Shown piece after piece: positions 9,959 through 19,644 of a DNA stretch of 64,000 nucleotides; position 1 is the stretch's first letter, and each line of letters starts with the position of its first letter. The notes below the pieces were generated by a model, which made no database searches, was not told where the DNA came from, and saw nothing but the letters and a program-made list of their open reading frames with translations. Source of the DNA: Arthrobacter sp. DNA4 (lineage in GTDB: Bacteria > Actinomycetota > Actinomycetes > Actinomycetales > Micrococcaceae); the NCBI RefSeq assembly GCF_024362385.1, contig NZ_CP101466.1:2728001-2792000 (forward strand), read 5' to 3'. The position numbers and the translations under genes were made by a program.

Positions 9959-10374
9959 TTGTTCTTCCTGCTGACCAGGCGGACGGCGCTCCAGTCCTTT
10001 GAGACGCCAGCTGAAGTGGTGACATGCAGGCTTACCGTGGGAGCGGCCTCCTGGATTTCCGCCGGCGAAACGTAGCCGTCGCGGCCTGACTTGGGGGTGA
10101 GCACCCAGACAACGCCGTTTTCGCTCAGGGTGGTGAGCGAATCCATCAGGCTGTCCACCAGGTCCCCGTCGCCGTCGCGCCACCAGAGGATGACGGCGTC
10201 CGCGACCTCGTGGTCGTCCTCGTCAAGCATTTCGGACCCGGTGAGGTCCTCAATATCGTCACGCAAGTCGAAATCGACATCGTCGTCGTAACCGAACTCC
10301 TGAATCAGATCCCCATTTTTGAAACCCAATTTTTCCGCCACATTTACCGAAGTGGCGGCGTCGGCCTCGCTCAC
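9955..10374 (-). CDS. DUF3052 family protein
   Basis: 139-residue acidic protein of the actinobacterial DUF3052 family, function unknown. The characteristic segment runs from VAEKLGFKNGDLIQEFGYDDDVD to VILWWRDGDGDLVDSLMD. The GTG start at 10374 has a GGAGGA site and matches the usual N-terminus (SEADAATSVNVAEKLG); the open frame upstream is unrelated. Its stop overlaps the ahpE start by four bases, so the two are made together; a peroxide-stress link is only contextual. Confidence 0.88.
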   Translation of the reverse strand: MSEADAATSVNVAEKLGFKNGDLIQEFGYDDDVDFDLRDDIEDLTGSEMLDEDDHEVADAVILWWRDGDGDLVDSLMDSLTTLSENGVVWVLTPKSGRDGYVSPAEIQEAAPTVSLHVTTSAGVSKDWSAVRLVSRKNK

Positions 10375-10800
10375 GTGTTCCTCCAATACCTCATATATGC
10401 GGTGTGCATAGTGATTTCCATTACTCCCAAGCCAACACCCTTTGTGCCTGCGCTTCAAGCTGCCGCCCCCTGGACTGCGCATATTCTGCGTCACATCGGG
10501 CCACAGCGCCCCCGGGACAGGGGCTTTTCGTCACACAACCAGTATGACGAACGAAATACAACTGGAGCACCCGGACCGCAGCTACGCATCGTGTTGCCGT
10601 GAAGGCTAGAGTGGCTGATGACAACTATGCCTGCGGACGACGACCTTGTGACTCCGTGCAGACATAGGAGCGCTAGGAAGCTGCCCGGCACACATGACCG
10701 GGCTGTTGTAACCGATACGTCGCACACGGCGTATATACGCCGGGCAGTCACCCTGCCTGGCCTGAGTGCGCCGATTCATGCGCGCAAAGAGAGGTTGGAC
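10375..10800. other. Intergenic region between DUF3052 and aceE
   Basis: 426 bp separating divergent genes; it must hold both promoters. No gene is recognised in it, although the aceE frame stays open back to about 10618. The only distinct element is the palindrome at 10727-10742. Confidence 0.6.
10727..10742. promoter_or_regulatory. Perfect 16-bp palindrome upstream of aceE, candidate operator
   Basis: CGGCGTATATACGCCG is a perfect inverted repeat 59 bp upstream of the aceE start codon. It is A/T-centred in G/C-rich DNA, as expected of an operator overlapping a promoter -10 region. The binding protein is unknown. Confidence 0.45.
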
Positions 10801-13541
10801 GTGGCTGCAGGAGAAGATACCTCCCATATCCTCAGCGGGTTGACTAACCAGCTGCCTGATCGTGATCCGGAAGAGACTGCCGAGTGGGTTGAGTCCCTGG
10901 ACGCGTTGATCAGGGAACAGGGCACCGAGCGTGCCCAATACATCATGCGGAGCCTGCTGCAGCGCGCCGGCGCGCAGAGCGTGGGGGTGCCGATGGTGAC
11001 CACCACCGATTACGTGAACACGATCCCGGTGGACCAGGAAGCTGCGTTCCCGGGCAACGAGGAGTTCGAGCGCCGGTACCGGGCGTACATGCGGTGGAAC
11101 GCCGCGGTCATGGTGCACCGGGCGCAGCGGCCCGATATCGGGGTCGGCGGGCACATCTCCACCTACGCCGGGGCCGCGACCCTGTACGAGGTCGGCTTCA
11201 ACCACTTCTTCCGCGGCAAGGACCACCCCGGCGGCGGGGACCAGGTCTTCTTCCAGGGCCACGCCTCCCCGGCATGTACGCCCGGGCATTCATGGAAGGA
11301 CGCCTGTCCGAGGAAGACCTGGACGGATTCCGGCAGGAAAAGTCCCGCGAGGGCCACGCCCTGTCCTCCTACCCGCACCCGCGCCTGATGCCGCACTTCT
11401 GGGAATTCCCCACGGTGTCCATGGGCATCGGGCCGATGAACGCGATCTACCAGGCCCAGAACAACCGCTACCTGCACAACCGGGGCCTGAAGGACACCTC
11501 GGACCAGCAGGTCTGGGCGTTCCTGGGCGACGGTGAAATGGACGAGCCCGAGTCCCGGGGCCTGCTGCAGCTGGCAGCGAACGAGAACCTGGACAACCTG
11601 AACTTCGTGATTAACTGCAACCTCCAGCGCCTGGACGGCCCGGTGCGCGGCAACGGCAAGATCATGCAGGAACTCGAAGCGTTCTTCCGCGGCGCGGGCT
11701 GGAACGTGATCAAGGTCGTCTGGGGCCGGGAGTGGGATGACCTGCTCACCCGCGACACCGACGGGTCCCTGGTGAAGATCATGAACGAAACCGTCGACGG
11801 GGACTACCAGACCTACAAGGCCGAGTCCGGCGGGTTCGTCCGCGAACACTTCTTCGGCAAAACCCCGCAGACCAAGGACCTCGTCGCGGACCTCACCGAT
11901 GACCAGATCTGGAACCTCAAACGCGGCGGCCACGACTACCGCAAGGTCTACGCCGCATACAAGGCCGCCACCGAATTCAAGGGCAAACCCACCGTCATCC
12001 TCGCCCACACCGTCAAGGGCTACGGCCTGGGACCGCACTTCGAGGGCCGCAACGCGACCCACCAGATGAAGAAGCTCACCCTCGATGACCTGAAGAAGTT
12101 CCGCGACCACCTGCGGATCCCGGTCACCGACGAGCAGCTGGAGAAGGACTCCTACCGGCCGCCGTACTACCACCCCGGTAACGATGCCCCGGAAATCAAG
12201 TACATGATGGAGCGCCGGGCCGCCCTGGGCGGATCCGTCCCGGAGCGCCGCGACACCCACGCCGAGATCGTGCTGCCGGAGGACAAATCCTACGAAGTGG
12301 CCAAGCGCGGTTCAGGCAAGCAGATGGCCGCAACCACCATGGCGTTCGTCAGGCTCCTGAAGGACCTGATGCGGGATAAGAACTTCGGCAAGCACATCGC
12401 CCCGATCATCCCGGACGAAGCCCGCACCTTCGGCATGGACGCGTTCTTCCCCACCGCCAAGATCTACAACCCCAAGGGGCAGAACTATCTGTCGGTGGAC
12501 CGGGACCTGGTCCTGGCCTACAAGGAATCCCCCGCCGGGCAACTGATCCACCCCGGCATCAACGAAGCCGGCGCCGTGGCAGCCTTCACCGCCGCCGGAA
12601 CCTCCTACGCCACCCACGGCGTACCCCTGGTCCCGGTCTACGTGTTCTACTCCATGTTCGGCTTCCAGCGCACCGGCGACGCCTTCTGGGCCGCCGGCGA
12701 CCAGATGACCCGCGGCTTCATCATCGGCGCCACCGCAGGACGGACCACCCTCACCGGCGAAGGCCTCCAGCACGCCGACGGACACTCCCCCCTGCTCGCC
12801 TCCACCAACCCCGCCGTCCTCACCTACGACCCCGCCTACGGCTACGAAATCGGACACATCGTCCGCTCCGGCCTGGAACGGATGTACGGCGCGGATTCGA
12901 CGGACAAGAACGTCATGTACTACCTCACCGTCTACAACGAACCCATCATCCAGCCCGCAGAACCGGAGAACCTCGACGTCGAAGGCGTCATCAAGGGCAT
13001 CTACCTGCTCGCCCCGGCCAAGATCGACGGTCCCCGCACCCAGATCCTCGCCTCCGGCGTCTCCGTGCCCTGGGCCATCGAGGCCCAGCGCGTGCTGGCC
13101 GATGACTGGAACGTCTCCGCCGACGTCTGGTCCGTGACCTCCTGGAACGAACTGCGCCGCGACGGCCTCGCCGCCGAAGAGGAAGCCTTCCTCAACCCCG
13201 GCCAGCCCGCCCGCGTCCCATTCGTCACCCAGCAACTCGAAGGCGCCACCGGCCCCATCGTCGCCGTCTCGGACTACATGAAAGCCGTCCCGGACCAGAT
13301 CCGGCAATTCGTCCCCAACGAATACGCCACCCTCGGCGCCGACGGCTTCGGCTTCTCCGACACCCGCGCAGCAGCCCGCCGCTTCTTCAAGAACGACACC
13401 CACTCCATCGTGGTCCGTGCCCTTGAAATGCTGGCGCGCCGCGGCGAGGTGGACGTTGACGCTCCGGTGAAGGCGATTGAGAAGTACAAGCTGCTCAACG
13501 TCAACGCCGGCACCACCGGCAACGCCGGAGGCGAAGCCTAG
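10801..13541 (+). pseudogene. aceE: Pyruvate dehydrogenase E1 component (homodimeric), with a 1-base frameshift
   Basis: Thiamine-diphosphate-dependent E1 of the pyruvate dehydrogenase complex. GTG start at 10801 with a GAGAGG site upstream; intact length would be 913 residues. Up to [12 protein letters not shown] (about residue 156) the protein is in one frame and from GMYARAF onward in another. Adding one C to the run CCCC at 11267-11270 restores the family sequence HASPGMYAR exactly. The ThDP motif GDGEMDEPE and the rest of the protein are intact. Because E1 is expected to be needed for aerobic growth, a homopolymer sequencing error is the likeliest explanation. It is followed by the fatty-acid regulator, a conserved actinobacterial neighbourhood. 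Confidence 0.92.
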
Positions 13542-13575
13542 CCTTCCGGCTGGACAGCGGAACCAGCAGCGATAC

Positions 13576-13620
13576 ACGACGGCGGCCCTCACCCCACACG
13601 GTGAGGGCCGCCGTCGTTCT
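13576..13620 (+). terminator. Strong terminator hairpin after aceE
   Basis: 18-bp perfect stem, ACGACGGCGGCCCTCACC (13576-13593) and its complement (13600-13617), six-base loop, then TCT. It separates aceE from the fatty-acid operon. Confidence 0.8.
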
Positions 13621-13729
13621 GTCCCGGGCGGCGCCCGCCGGCAGGTGACGGACGCTGTGACGCAGCGCAAGGCGGGTTGTAGCCTTCGCACAAATGGAGC
13701 TTGCCCGGCGGTGGCCGTATGCTCAAAGA

Positions 13730-14974
13730 ATGCCAGCATCAGCCAGCCAGTCCCCGAAGCGGAAACCATCCCCGCCGAAGGTCACGCCGGAGAAGTCCGA
13801 GACCCTCAAGCAGCTCCGCGCCAACGTGGGCCAGCTCTCCACGACCACCATGCGCAAGCTTGAGCAGTCGCTGCCGTGGTACAGCCGGCTCAGCGCTGAT
13901 GAGCGTTCCGCACTCGGCATGGTGGCGCAGAACGGAATCGCGGCGTTTGTCACCTGGTACGAGCGGCCAAGCTCTCCCTCATGGATCCTCACCGACGTTT
14001 TTGGGACGGCCCCTACGGAACTGACGCGTTCCATCAGCCTGCAAAAGGCGCTGCAGCTGATCAGGATCGTGGTGGAAGTGGTGGAGGACCAGGTTCCCGT
14101 CATTGCGCCCGAGGCCGACCAGCCATCCCTGCGGGAGGCTGTGCTGCGCTATTCGCGGGAAGTCGCATTCGCTGCCGCGGACGTCTACGCCCGCGCCGCC
14201 GAGTCCCGCGGCTCCTGGGACACCCGCCTGGAAGCTTTGATTGTGGATGCGATCCTGCGCGGCGAAAACACCGATGCCCTGCGCTCCCGTATCGCCGCGC
14301 TGGGCTGGAAGGCGCAGGAGCGCTTCACGGTCATGGTGGGCAATTCCCCGTCTGAACCCAGCGCCAGCTATGTCAGTGAACTGCGTCGGATGGCCGGGCG
14401 TTATGCCGAGGACGCGCTGGTGGGCATCCAGGGCGACCGGCTGATCCTCATCCTCGGCGGGGTGCAGGACCGCGAAACCGCCTATGTGAAGCTGAGCGAC
14501 ATGTTCGCCCCCGGGCCCGTGGTCTATGGACCCGAGGCCAGTTCGCTGCTGGAGGCCAGCGGATCCGCCCAATCCGCCTTCGCCGGATTGACGGCAGCCC
14601 GGGCGTGGCCGTCTGCGCCGCGTCCGGTGGCCGCGGACGACCTGCTCCCGGAGCGGGTGATCTCCGGAGATGACGCGGCCCGGCGCTCACTCGTTAAGAA
14701 CATCTACCGGCCGCTCCTGGCCGCCTCCAACGGGCTGGTGGAGACACTGGGAACCTACTTGGAGCTGGGCCACTCGCTGGAGGCCACCGCCCGGGAACTC
14801 TTCGTCCATGCCAACACGGTGCGCTACCGGTTGAAGCGGGTCTGCGATGTCACGGGATGGGACCCGCTGCTCCCGCGGGAGGCATTCGTGCTGCAGGCCG
14901 CACTGGTGGTCGGCCGTCTTTCGGCGCCGCCGAAGGCCGCCACGGAGCGCCAGACGTCCCGTAACCAGGCCTGA
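13730..14974 (+). CDS. fasR: PucR-type transcriptional regulator of fatty-acid synthesis (FasR-like)
   Basis: 414-residue regulator with a C-terminal PucR helix-turn-helix (about 340-400; LELGHSLEATARELFVHANTVRYRLKRV) and an N-terminal CdaR/GGDEF-like sensory region. In Streptomyces the homologous gene directly upstream of fabD-fabH-acpP-fabF encodes FasR, which activates that operon; the same order is present here. ATG at 13730 is chosen over an upstream in-frame ATG (13694) because homologues begin near the Lys/Pro-rich N-terminus; this choice is moderate. Confidence 0.88.
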   Translation: MPASASQSPKRKPSPPKVTPEKSETLKQLRANVGQLSTTTMRKLEQSLPWYSRLSADERSALGMVAQNGIAAFVTWYERPSSPSWILTDVFGTAPTELTRSISLQKALQLIRIVVEVVEDQVPVIAPEADQPSLREAVLRYSREVAFAAADVYARAAESRGSWDTRLEALIVDAILRGENTDALRSRIAALGWKAQERFTVMVGNSPSEPSASYVSELRRMAGRYAEDALVGIQGDRLILILGGVQDRETAYVKLSDMFAPGPVVYGPEASSLLEASGSAQSAFAGLTAARAWPSAPRPVAADDLLPERVISGDDAARRSLVKNIYRPLLAASNGLVETLGTYLELGHSLEATARELFVHANTVRYRLKRVCDVTGWDPLLPREAFVLQAALVVGRLSAPPKAATERQTSRNQA

Positions 14975-14978
14975 GGCA

Positions 14979-14995
14979 TTGTAGACTTCCTACAA
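14979..14995. promoter_or_regulatory. Inverted repeat upstream of fabD, candidate FasR operator
   Basis: TTGTAG (14979-14984) and CTACAA (14990-14995) separated by five bases, in the 88-bp gap between fasR and fabD. Position suggests autoregulatory or operon control by the adjacent regulator. No experimental consensus is available to me for this genus. Confidence 0.4.
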
Positions 14996-15062
14996 CCTGA
15001 CCCCGTGAGCTTGGTGCGGAGAAACACCGCTGGATCACACAGTAATTTGGAAAGCTGGTTAC

Positions 15063-15992
15063 GTGCTTGCAATAGTCTGCCCTGGACAGGGCTCACAGAC
15101 CCCGGGTTTTCTTGCCCCCTGGCTGGAACTTCCCTCGGTGGCAGGCCAGCTGGCCTCCCTGAGCGACATCGCAGGCATCGACCTGATAGCCCACGGAACC
15201 ACCTCCGATGAGGAAACCATCAAGGACACTGCCGTGGCGCAGCCCCTGATCGTTGCTGCCGGGCTGGTCGCCGCGGCCTCCCTCTTCGACGTGGAACTCA
15301 ACTCCCTTCCGGTGATCCTCGCCGGGCATTCCGTAGGTGAGATCACCGCAGCAGCCCTGGCCGGGGTGCTGACCGAAAAGGAAGCCATGACGTTCGTCCG
15401 TGAGCGGGCCAACAGCATGGCCGCCGCGGCAGCCGTCACCCCCACCGGCATGAGCGCCGTCGTCGGCGGTGACCCCGCCGAGGTGCTGGCCGCCATTGAA
15501 GCCGCCGGCGCTGCCCCCGCAAACGTCAACGGTGCTTACCAGACAGTGGCGGCAGGAACCTTTGAGCAGCTGAAGGCCCTTGCCGACAACCCGCCGGCCA
15601 AGGCCCGCGTCATCCCGCTCAAGGTGGCCGGTGCGTTCCACACCAGCCACATGTCGCCCGCCGTCGATGCGCTCAAGGCGCTGGAACCCACTTTGAACCC
15701 GGTTGCCCCCAAGGTGCCCCTCCTGTCGAATTACGACGGCGGCGAAGTCACCGACGGTGGTGCCGCCGTCGCAAGCCTGATCGCCCAGGTTTCCCGCCCC
15801 GTCCGCTGGGACCTGTGCATGGAAACCATGGTGAAGCGGGGCGTTACCGGCGTGATCGAACTCGCTCCTGCGGGCACGCTGGCGGGCCTGGCCAAGCGCG
15901 GCATGCCCGGCGTCAAGACCGTTGCCGTCAAAACCCCCGATGACCTGTCCGCCGCACTGGCGCTCTTCGCAGAACTGGAGGGCAACGCATGA
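15063..15992 (+). CDS. fabD: ACP S-malonyltransferase
   Basis: Transfers malonyl from malonyl-CoA to acyl carrier protein, feeding fatty-acid elongation. The nucleophile Ser90 lies in GHSVGE, the oxyanion-hole motif is GQGSQ at residues 9-13, and the catalytic His is in GAFHTSHM. GTG start; 309 residues, normal length. Its stop overlaps the fabH ATG by four bases (ATGA). Confidence 0.96.
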   Translation: MLAIVCPGQGSQTPGFLAPWLELPSVAGQLASLSDIAGIDLIAHGTTSDEETIKDTAVAQPLIVAAGLVAAASLFDVELNSLPVILAGHSVGEITAAALAGVLTEKEAMTFVRERANSMAAAAAVTPTGMSAVVGGDPAEVLAAIEAAGAAPANVNGAYQTVAAGTFEQLKALADNPPAKARVIPLKVAGAFHTSHMSPAVDALKALEPTLNPVAPKVPLLSNYDGGEVTDGGAAVASLIAQVSRPVRWDLCMETMVKRGVTGVIELAPAGTLAGLAKRGMPGVKTVAVKTPDDLSAALALFAELEGNA

Positions 15993-17050
15993 GCGTTCCC
16001 ACGCTGAAACAGGCTCCCATCCAGGAGCACACCCGCATCCTCGGCCTCGGCGCCTACCGGCCGGACGTCATCGTCACCAACGAAGACGTTTGCCAGTGGA
16101 TCGACTCCTCCGACGAATGGATCCGCCAGCGCACCGGCATCGTGACCCGCCACCGCGCCGCAGCGGACGTCAGCGTGATCGATATGGCCGAAGGCGCTGC
16201 CCGTGAAGCCATGGCGAAGGCAGGCATTGAAGCCTCGGAACTCGGTGCAGTCATCGTGTCCACCGTGACCCACCCGTACGCCACTCCCTCCGCCGCGGCC
16301 AGCCTGGCCGACCGCATCGGAGCCACTCCGGCGCCTGCGTTCGATATCTCCGCTGCATGCGCGGGTTACTGCTACGGCATTGCCCAGGCCGACGCGCTGG
16401 TCCGGTCCGGCACCGCGAAGTACGTCCTCGTGGTCGGCGCGGAGAAGCTGTCCGACGTCATCGACAACCGGGAACGCACCATCTCCTTCCTCCTCGGCGA
16501 TGGCGCGGGCGCCGTCATCATAGGCCCCTCCGACACGCCGGGCATTGCCCCGTCCGTATGGGGCTCGGACGGCAGCAGGTGGGACGCCATCGGCATGACC
16601 CGCTCCATGCTTGACGTCCGCGACCTCGGCCTGGCTGCCCGCCAGTCGGACTCCACGGGCGATCTCGCACTGCTGGAAGAAGCCCAGGAGCTGTACCCCA
16701 CCCTTCGCCAGGACGGCCAGACAGTGTTCCGCTGGGCCGTATGGGAGATGGCCAAGGTGGCCCAGCAGGCACTCGATGCCGCCGGGATCCAGGCGGAAGA
16801 CCTGGTGGCCTTCATCCCCCACCAGGCCAACATGCGCATCATCGACGAGATGGTGAAGAAGCTGAAGCTGCCCGAGACGGTTACAGTGGCACGGGACATT
16901 GCCGAGGCCGACAACACGTCCGCTGCCTCCATCCCGCTCGCAACCCACCGGCTCCTGCAGGAGAACCCCGGACTGAGCGGCGGGCTGGCCCTGCAGATCG
17001 GTTTCGGTGCCGGACTGGTCTTCGGCGCACAGGTAGTTGTCCTTCCCTAG
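15989..17050 (+). CDS. fabH: 3-oxoacyl-ACP synthase III
   Basis: Condenses a short acyl-CoA primer with malonyl-ACP to start fatty-acid chains; in branched-chain-lipid actinobacteria the primers are usually isobutyryl- or 2-methylbutyryl-CoA (family knowledge). The catalytic triad is visible: Cys124 in SAACAGY, His in IPHQANMR and Asn in ADNTSAAS. 353 residues. Start overlaps the fabD stop, so it is translationally coupled. Confidence 0.96.
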   Translation: MSVPTLKQAPIQEHTRILGLGAYRPDVIVTNEDVCQWIDSSDEWIRQRTGIVTRHRAAADVSVIDMAEGAAREAMAKAGIEASELGAVIVSTVTHPYATPSAAASLADRIGATPAPAFDISAACAGYCYGIAQADALVRSGTAKYVLVVGAEKLSDVIDNRERTISFLLGDGAGAVIIGPSDTPGIAPSVWGSDGSRWDAIGMTRSMLDVRDLGLAARQSDSTGDLALLEEAQELYPTLRQDGQTVFRWAVWEMAKVAQQALDAAGIQAEDLVAFIPHQANMRIIDEMVKKLKLPETVTVARDIAEADNTSAASIPLATHRLLQENPGLSGGLALQIGFGAGLVFGAQVVVLP

Positions 17051-17127
17051 ATACGCCCAAGGGTCGCAACCGCGGCCCGGACCGTTTCCGGCAGCCCCTG
17101 CCGACAATACAAGAAAAGGAGCCACCA

Positions 17128-17373
17128 ATGGCTAGCAACGAAGAGATCCTGGCCGGTTTGGCTGAAATCGTCAACGAAGAAACCGGCCTGGCCCCGGAGG
17201 CCGTCGAGCTGGACAAGTCCTTCACCGAGGACCTGGACATCGACTCCATCTCCATGATGACCATCGTGGTCAACGCTGAAGAGAAGTTTGGCGTGCGCAT
17301 CCCCGACGAAGAGGTCAAGAACCTCAAGACCGTTGGCGACGCCGTCAGCTTCATCGCCGGAGCACAGGCCTAA
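17128..17373 (+). CDS. acpP: Acyl carrier protein
   Basis: 81-residue acidic ACP carrying acyl chains on a phosphopantetheine arm attached to Ser40 in DLDIDSIS. The start is preceded by AAGGAG. It is followed by a strong stem-loop before fabF, which may keep ACP mRNA more abundant than that of the enzymes. Confidence 0.96.
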   Translation: MASNEEILAGLAEIVNEETGLAPEAVELDKSFTEDLDIDSISMMTIVVNAEEKFGVRIPDEEVKNLKTVGDAVSFIAGAQA

Positions 17374-17404
17374 TAACAGGCTTCCGCCGTCTCACGGCTT
17401 GGCA

Positions 17405-17439
17405 GGGCTGCCGGTCCGGACTGACCGGACCGGCAGCCC
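17405..17439 (+). other. Intercistronic stem-loop between acpP and fabF
   Basis: Perfect 15-bp stem GGGCTGCCGGTCCGG (17405-17419) / CCGGACCGGCAGCCC (17425-17439) with a five-base loop and no T-run. Probably a partial terminator or an mRNA 3'-end stabiliser and not a full stop, since fabF lacks another obvious promoter. Confidence 0.6.
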
Positions 17440-17546
17440 GCCGCATTTATCCGGGCAGAACCCCGACCGGGACTGGCCGATCATCAACATGTGCGGGACC
17501 CTGCGACAGGCGCAGACGGACTCCCCACCGACGAAAGAGTGATCCC

Positions 17547-18782
17547 ATGACACGCAAAGTAGTCATTACCGGTCTGGGTGCCACCACGCCCATCGGCGGC
17601 GATGTACCCACGATGTGGAACAACGCCCTTAAAGGGGTCTCCGGTGCCCGCACCCTCGAGGACGACTGGGTAGCCAAGTACGAGCTCCCCGTCCACTTCG
17701 CTGCCCGCTGCAGCACCCCGGCGCTGGACGTGCTCAGCCGCGTTGAAGCCAAGAGGATGGACCCCTCCACCCAGTTCGGCGTTATCGCTGCCCGGGAAGC
17801 CTGGGCCGATTCCGGCATCACGGAATTCGACCAGGACCGGCTGGCAGTGGCCTTTGCCACTGGTATTGGTGGCGTGTGGACCCTGCTGGACGCCTGGGAC
17901 ACCCTGAAGGAAAAGGGCCCCCGCCGGGTCCTGCCCATGACGGTCCCCATGCTGATGCCCAACGGCGTTGCCGCAGCCGTCAGCCTGGACCTCGGCGCCC
18001 GCGCCGGTGCCCACACCCCCGTCTCCGCCTGCGCCTCCGGTACGGAAGCCATGCACCTGGGCCTGGAACTCATCCGCTCCGGCAAGGCGGACGTGGTGAT
18101 GTGCGGTGGGGCCGAGGCCGCCATCCACCCCATGCCGCTGGCGGCATTCGCCTCCATGCAGGCACTGTCCCGCCGGAACGACGATCCCCAGCGCGCCTCC
18201 CGCCCGTACGACACCGCACGTGACGGCTTCGTCATGGGCGAAGGTGCCGGCGCCCTTGTCCTCGAAGCCGAGGAACACGCCCTGGCGCGCGGCGCCCGCA
18301 TCTACGGCGAACTTGCCGGCACGTCCGTCACCGCCGACGCTTACCACATCACGGCCCCGGACCCGGAGGGTCTCGGCGCCACCCGCGCGCTGAAGGCTGC
18401 CATGTTTGATGGCCGGATCCAGCCTGAAGACGTGGTTCACGTCAACGCCCACGCAACCTCCACTCCTGTTGGCGACAAGCCGGAGTACACGGCCCTGCGT
18501 GCTGCCTTGGGCAACCACGTGGACAACGTGGCCGTATCGGCCACCAAGTCGCAGATGGGCCACCTCCTGGGCGCGTCCGGCGCGGTGGAGGCTGTTCTCA
18601 CCGTGCTGGCCGTCCATGAGCGCAAGGCACCGGTCACCATCAACCTTGAGAACCAGGATCCGGAGATCCCGCTCGACGTTGTCACCTCCGCCCGCGACCT
18701 GCCTGCCGGCAACATCGTGGCGCTGAGCAACTCGTTTGGGTTCGGCGGCCACAACGCCGTCGTAGCGATCCGCAGCGTCTAG
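17547..18782 (+). CDS. fabF: 3-oxoacyl-ACP synthase II
   Basis: Elongating ketosynthase of type II fatty-acid synthesis. Catalytic Cys162 in VSACASGTEAM, with the two histidines in HVNAHATSTPVGD and SQMGHLLGASG. 411 residues, complete. Last gene of the fab operon; a strong terminator follows. Confidence 0.96.
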   Translation: MTRKVVITGLGATTPIGGDVPTMWNNALKGVSGARTLEDDWVAKYELPVHFAARCSTPALDVLSRVEAKRMDPSTQFGVIAAREAWADSGITEFDQDRLAVAFATGIGGVWTLLDAWDTLKEKGPRRVLPMTVPMLMPNGVAAAVSLDLGARAGAHTPVSACASGTEAMHLGLELIRSGKADVVMCGGAEAAIHPMPLAAFASMQALSRRNDDPQRASRPYDTARDGFVMGEGAGALVLEAEEHALARGARIYGELAGTSVTADAYHITAPDPEGLGATRALKAAMFDGRIQPEDVVHVNAHATSTPVGDKPEYTALRAALGNHVDNVAVSATKSQMGHLLGASGAVEAVLTVLAVHERKAPVTINLENQDPEIPLDVVTSARDLPAGNIVALSNSFGFGGHNAVVAIRSV

Positions 18783-18812
18783 GCCTTGCCGGGGAAGCGC
18801 CCCCGGAAGCGC

Positions 18813-18849
18813 AAGGGAGGCCCCGCCAGCTGGCGGGGCCTCCCTTTTT
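18813..18849 (+). terminator. Rho-independent terminator of the fab operon
   Basis: AAGGGAGGCCCCGCCA (18813-18828) pairs with TGGCGGGGCCTCCCTT (18831-18846), followed by a T-run. The stem is about 16 bp with a two-base loop region. Confidence 0.9.
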
Positions 18850-18900
18850 GCTATGGAAGTGTTGCAGTACCCAGGTCACCGAGGGGACGGACGACGGCGG

Positions 18901-19404
18901 TCAGCCCACCTGGTGGAGCCAGCGCACCGGGGCGCCTTCGGCAGCGTGGCGGAACGGTTCGAGTTCCTCGTCCCAGGCTTCCCCGAGGGCGAGCGAGAGT
19001 TCGTGGTACACGGCGGCCGGGTCACCGGCGCCGGACTCGTAGGCGTAACGGATCCGGTCCTCGGACACCATGATGTTGCCGTGGACGTCCGTCACGGCAT
19101 GGAAAATTCCCAGTTCGGGGGTGTGCGACCAGCGGCCGCCGTCCACGCCCTGGCTGGGCTCCTCCGTCACCTCGTAACGAAGATGCGCCCAGCCACGGAG
19201 GCAGGACGCCAGTTTGGCTCCCGTGCCGGGGGTACCGGCCCAGGACAACTCGGCCCGGAACATGCCGGGCGCGGCAGGCTGCGGGGTCCACTCAAGGTCC
19301 GTCCGCTTGTCCACCACAGCGCCGACCGCCCACTCAACGTGGGGGCACAGCGCCGTAGGGGCCGAGTGAACGAACAGCACACCGCGGGTCATTGCAACAG
19401 ACAT
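18901..19404 (-). CDS. DUF3145 domain-containing protein
   Basis: 167-residue member of the actinobacterial DUF3145 family, function unknown. Family features include RGVLFVHSAPTALCPHVEWA at the N-terminus, WAHLRYEVTEEPS in the middle and a C-terminal LGEAWDEELEPFRHAAEG. The start at 19404 is preferred to the ATG at 19416 because GGAGG lies five bases upstream of it. Convergent with fabF. Confidence 0.9.
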   Translation of the reverse strand: MSVAMTRGVLFVHSAPTALCPHVEWAVGAVVDKRTDLEWTPQPAAPGMFRAELSWAGTPGTGAKLASCLRGWAHLRYEVTEEPSQGVDGGRWSHTPELGIFHAVTDVHGNIMVSEDRIRYAYESGAGDPAAVYHELSLALGEAWDEELEPFRHAAEGAPVRWLHQVG

Positions 19405-19644
19405 TCCATCCTCCATAGCTCTAGGTACGTCTTCCCCAACGACCTCTGCCTGGATGGAACTGCCGTGCCCTGCTGTGCGGCGGTGGTTCCCTGCGCGTAT
19501 TCAGATGTATCACGTAAAGCTGAGTCCGGACTTGCCGCACCGCACAAAGCTCAGGGAGCTTCAAGCGACACTTGAAAGTTGCCGGACGTGACTCTTATTG
19601 TGCCGTACCCCGCAGAATTACGCCAGTGCGATTAGCCACACCGG

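Noticed and set aside
10618..10800. A 61-residue N-terminal extension of aceE
   Set aside because: It does not resemble the E1 N-terminus; the GTG at 10801 has a good ribosome-binding site and matches the expected protein start.
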